NCBI GenBank assembly: GCA_025351065.1
Contig: JANXWQ010000222.1
Location: forward strand, 1 to 7,664
Source: Chthoniobacter sp.
GTDB taxonomy: Bacteria > Verrucomicrobiota > Verrucomicrobiia > Chthoniobacterales > Chthoniobacteraceae
Reading direction: 5' to 3'
DNA length: 7,664 nucleotides
Part shown: positions 6,201 through 7,664 of the stretch, piece by piece
How positions within the stretch are numbered: position 1 is the first letter of the stretch
How the letters are laid out: the number at the start of each line of letters is the position of its first letter
Made by a program: the position numbers and the translations under genes
Notes under the pieces: model-generated
The model's database searches: none
What the model was told of the DNA's origin: nothing
What the model saw: only the letters and a program-made list of their open reading frames with translations

Positions 6201-7664
6201 CTCTGGTGGTCAAAACGTTGCCGCGCACGAGACTCGTCGCAGAGAACCGGACGTTGCGCGCGGCCCCCGGGGTCAGCGTCACGACCGAGTTGTGGGTGTC
6301 GATTTGCAATCCCAGCGAGCCTAGATCCTCGACAGTGTTGGCACCAGCGTTGCCTAGGACGTTGAAATTTCCGCCGACCAACACCAGCAGTTTGCTGCCG
6401 AGGCGGCTGCTGGCGGTGTTGTTCGTGCCGGTGTCGTCGAGGGTGAGCGTGGCGAGCGGATCGACGGTCATTTTCGACTCGGCGGCGACGGTGCCCGCGC
6501 CGCTCAGGATGAGCGTGCCGGTCTGCACCACGCCTGCGCCGGTGTAGCCGTTCACCGCGGTCAGGGTTAGGGTGTTGCCACCCACTTTGGTCAGGGCAGT
6601 CCCGCCAATCGCTCCGCTGATGGTGATCGCGCCGCCGCCGGTGAGGCTGCTGCTGCCGATGCTGGCGGCGGAGGCGAGGTTGATCGCGCCGGACACCGTG
6701 GCCGGGCTGGCGCTGGTGTTGATGAGCGCGCCGAGGGTGTTGGCGCTGCCGATGTTGGCGAGGCCGGTGCCGTTGAGGGTGAGCGCTTCGGCGACGGTCT
6801 GGCCGTTGAGATCGAGCGTGGCCCCGGCGGTCACGATGGTGTTCGAGGCCGCGCCGGTCGCACCGAGGGCGGCGGCGCTGCCGAGTTTCACGATGCCTTG
6901 TGAGACGGTGAAGGTGCCGGAGAAAAGGTTTGCGCCGCTGAGGGTGAGGGTGTCCGCGCCGATCTTGGCGAGGTCGTTCGCGGCGAGGCCGGAGATGACG
7001 CCGTTGAGCGTGAGGTCGCCGAAACCGCCGACTTTCGTGCCGGGTCCGGCGATGGTGATCGTAGCAGTGGCGCTGGTACTGGCCGCGGCCGAGTTGCTGT
7101 TGTAAAGCGCCGCCGCCGCCGTGGCGGTGCCCGCGCCGCTGAGGCTGAGCGGCTCGGCTACGAGCAGTGTGCCGTTGAGATCGAGCGTGCCGCCGGCGCT
7201 CACGATGGTGTTGGCAGCCGCGCCAGTCGCGCCGAGCGAGGTGGCGTTGGTGATTTGCACCGCGCCGCCCGCGCCGATGGTGAGCGCGCCGCCAAAGGTT
7301 TTCGCGCCCGAGAGCACGAGGGTACCCGCACCGGTTTTACTGACGGCAAAATTGCTGCCGCCGTCCGTGAGGTCACCCACGAGGGTGAGCAGCGCGGAGG
7401 TGGGGTTGAAGGTGGCCGCGCCTTGCAGCGTGGTGGTGCCCGCGACGGTGAGCGCGCCGCTGCCGCCGGCGTTGGTGGCGTTGAGCGTGGAGCCTGCGCC
7501 GAGCGTGAGTGTGGTGATGGAGGAGTCGAGGTCGCCGCCCACGCCGTCGAGCGTGATCGTCCCCGCTGCCGCGAGCCCGACGGGCGCGCCGGTGTTGCCG
7601 ACATTGAGGAGCGCGGGTGCATTGTAGAGCCGTGTGGGCGAGATGACCTGCATGACGCCGCTCG
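3256..7664 (-). CDS. Autotransporter-associated beta-strand repeat protein with PEP-CTERM anchor (5' end outside window)
   Basis: The frame is open from the right edge of the window to a TGA at 3256-3258, giving 1468 full codons. The ATG at 7653 lacks a signal peptide and has in-frame codons before it, so it is taken as internal. Numbering below starts there. The protein is Ala/Gly/Thr/Ser/Leu-rich with no cysteine, as expected of a long extracellular beta-solenoid. It carries repeats of the L-T-K-x-G-x-x-T-L-x-L-S-G-A-N-x-(F/Y)-x-G type (the PATR family named for autotransporter passengers), beginning near residues 105, 228, 354, 674, 802, 1142, 1244 and 1393. Two diverged copies of a larger module lie at 444-700 and 893-1162. 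No outer-membrane beta-barrel follows; instead the C-terminus is a PEP-CTERM signal. It probably acts as a surface or matrix-associated structural protein or adhesin. It lies 76 bases upstream of the beta-helix gene on the same strand, so co-transcription is possible. Confidence 0.95.
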   Translation of the reverse strand, partial: SGVMQVISPTRLYNAPALLNVGNTGAPVGLAAAGTITLDGVGGDLDSSITTLTLGAGSTLNATNAGGSGALTVAGTTTLQGAATFNPTSALLTLVGDLTDGGSNFAVSKTGAGTLVLSGAKTFGGALTIGAGGAVQITNATSLGATGAAANTIVSAGGTLDLNGTLLVAEPLSLSGAGTATAAAALYNSNSAAASTSATATITIAGPGTKVGGFGDLTLNGVISGLAANDLAKIGADTLTLSGANLFSGTFTVSQGIVKLGSAAALGATGAASNTIVTAGATLDLNGQTVAEALTLNGTGLANIGSANTLGALINTSASPATVSGAINLASAASIGSSSLTGGGAITISGAIGGTALTKVGGNTLTLTAVNGYTGAGVVQTGTLILSGAGTVAAESKMTVDPLATLTLDDTGTNNTASSRLGSKLLVLVGGNFNVLGNAGANTVEDLGSLGLQIDTHNSVVTLTPGAARNVRFSATSLVRGNVLTTRGTALFRGTALGTAAFSPGTANTANITFTTAPTATGPQTIFTPVVPATRGILAWALVDTTTGGPGSSFATYSAANGLQALQAGDFSTTLTATDTIKNIVATSAITAPGGGLTINSLTLKTGSGLTIGAGNNIALDSGGLLATATASITGAGTLTTTTTVVNTPANREIIIHTAGSGTILTIGTPIATTGGLTKAGDGKLILSAANTFTGAVRLNGGTTVLAGGANTIFNTVSTPPPVTLAAQTTTSTSANVLFVDAGATLDLNGNDQRVGGLATSFNAGQNTGSILPGTGGTITSATTATFRFSRNTAIIPTIFAGAGLSIQRDSAGTIAFTSPSTYFGTTTLTGGLTTLQDGGALVNTTALAIRRAALSIDNTGLQSVVRLNAAATVGLDGGAITFLSRSGGTQDALNLGALNLNSGASLLRQDLGGATGATVPSVTGTSTINIASLARSQGATVNFSAVANSNNVQLGDNPRVLLTSGTPALTGGLIGGWATTQGFNSANPLSGNASFDFATYDPVTGIRPVSYVTAFAAGNNVNLEPNNAAAAVTTLAAGDTAINSLRLGGLGSTTSTTLNFTAAGDVLNLQTGGLLGTGGTGTRAISDTADFGRLTAGGGAVSGTSELFIHNGANTLTVNARIINNPAGAQVAVVLDAMSKTSVIQLTGSNTYTGTTYVNGVNVSLNSPGGPAIPGNLIINGGTADGGDSQATASQTVTLLASNQIAPTANVTVNGGGGLNLGAFNNTIANLTFGADGGGTNGAGPLVQTGAGALTISGSITATNLIQSTTIPALLGNVTLPAGVHTVAIGTFPGAPGQVGLQINAAVTGGGSLNVTSGVLGIGNTVSTANVNLSTGTTLTLTNLANTTITPTIGALTGSGKVNTALAGTAAVTLVVGNNNASGTFTGTITGPIGLSKIGTGTQTLTQSVTLTSLSIAAGGTLVFGDGLPFAPIAPDEKFGAAVVPEPGSLGLLAFGALGLLGRRRRG
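3259..3330 (-). other. PEP-CTERM sorting signal of the repeat protein
   Basis: The last 24 residues contain the V-P-E-P motif, then GSLGLLAFGALGLLG as a short membrane-spanning segment, then four arginines and a terminal glycine. This is the tripartite layout of PEP-CTERM signals, which in known systems are processed by exosortase and deliver the protein to the outer envelope or extracellular matrix. It confirms that the C-terminus is intact. It also implies an exosortase gene elsewhere in the genome; none is in this window. Confidence 0.93.
4168..4977 (-). other. Trp-Ala/FATY module, copy B (residues 893-1162 of the visible protein)
   Basis: Landmarks parallel copy A: LGAL (893), GGWA with Trp975, FATY (995), INSL (1040), GGLL (1070), ELFIH (1104) and NTYTG (1148). 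Offsets from copy A are 438-460 residues, so the copies differ by small insertions or deletions. Outside the landmarks the two sequences are strongly diverged, which points to an old duplication. Confidence 0.6.
5554..6324 (-). other. Trp-Ala/FATY module, copy A (residues 444-700 of the visible protein)
   Basis: Ordered landmarks are LGSL (444), LAWA with Trp537, FATY (551), INSL (596), GGLL (620), EIIIH (650), a PATR opening LTKAGDGKLILS (674) and NTFTG (688). The same order appears in copy B. I recognise similar strings in other large PVC-group repeat proteins but know no separate domain name for them. Confidence 0.6.
6802..6867 (-). repeat. Copy 2 of a DNA-level repeat in the repeat gene
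   Basis: It encodes LGATGAASNTIV and GATLDLNG. Aligned by hand over 62 bases without gaps to the segment at 7174-7236, it differs at eight positions, about 87 percent identity. That is well above the similarity of the other PATR units in this gene. Confidence 0.75.
7174..7236 (-). repeat. Copy 1 of a DNA-level repeat in the repeat gene
   Basis: It encodes LGATGAAANTIV and GGTLDLNG, offset by 369 bases (123 codons) from its partner at 6802-6867. The in-frame offset means gain or loss of one unit by recombination between the two would keep the gene open. Confidence 0.75.

Larger units (their letters stand above)
6496..7341 (-). repeat. Cluster of three autotransporter-associated beta-strand (PATR) units
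   Basis: Three units start at residues 105 (SKTGAGTLVLSGAKTFGG), 228 (LAKIGADTLTLSGANLFSG) and 354 (LTKVGGNTLTLTAVNGYTG), spaced 123 and 126 residues apart. The first two are each followed by L-G-A-T-G-A-A-x-N-T-I-V and G-x-T-L-D-L-N-G strands. The spacing and shared strands suggest that this end grew by duplication of a unit of roughly 123 residues and that the third copy has drifted. Confidence 0.8.

Noticed and set aside
7651..7653. The ATG at 7651-7653 as the start of the repeat protein.
   Set aside because: The frame continues to the window edge, the following residues are not a signal peptide, and an exosortase substrate needs one. It is an internal Met.
3256..7664. The regular short repeats considered as a CRISPR array or other non-coding satellite.
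   Set aside because: Unit lengths vary, units are imperfect and in frame, and the reading frame is open throughout. They encode protein repeats.

Overview
This window looks like accessory DNA from a member of the Verrucomicrobiota, with a related PVC-group lineage such as Planctomycetota as the main alternative. The indicators are protein style: a giant autotransporter-associated beta-strand repeat protein closed by a PEP-CTERM sorting signal, and a secreted beta-helix/jelly-roll protein ending in the Phe-Phe-Arg-Leu-Arg type tail common in verrucomicrobial exported proteins. The DNA is GC-rich and almost wholly coding. No rRNA, tRNA or CRISPR array was seen. The organism assignment is an inference; no marker gene is present.

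Layout from left to right. Bases 1-126 (plus strand) hold the last 41 codons of an IS5-family transposase whose start lies off the left edge; the right end of that insertion sequence is probably near base 147. Bases 159-3179 (minus strand) encode a complete 1006-residue secreted protein. Its parts are a signal peptide, an N-terminal block of a type I associate with CotH-kinase proteins, a right-handed beta-helix, a Calx-beta-like domain, a galactose-binding-like jelly roll and a short C-terminal tail. Bases 3180-3255 are a 76-base spacer with a strong hairpin. Bases 3256-7664 (minus strand) are the C-terminal 1468 residues of a much larger repeat protein that runs off the right edge.

The two large genes point the same way, with the repeat protein upstream of the beta-helix protein, so they could be co-transcribed with the hairpin tuning the boundary. 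Both products are expected outside the cytoplasm. The repeat protein should be retained at the cell envelope by an exosortase-type system, while the beta-helix protein has no such signal. Neither has a recognisable enzyme active site that I would assert; adhesion, surface-layer or polysaccharide-binding roles are the most reasonable inference.

The most notable structure is inside the repeat protein. A diverged module of about 260 residues occurs twice. Each copy contains one of the only two tryptophans in the visible 1465-residue stretch, followed by the same ordered set of short motifs.
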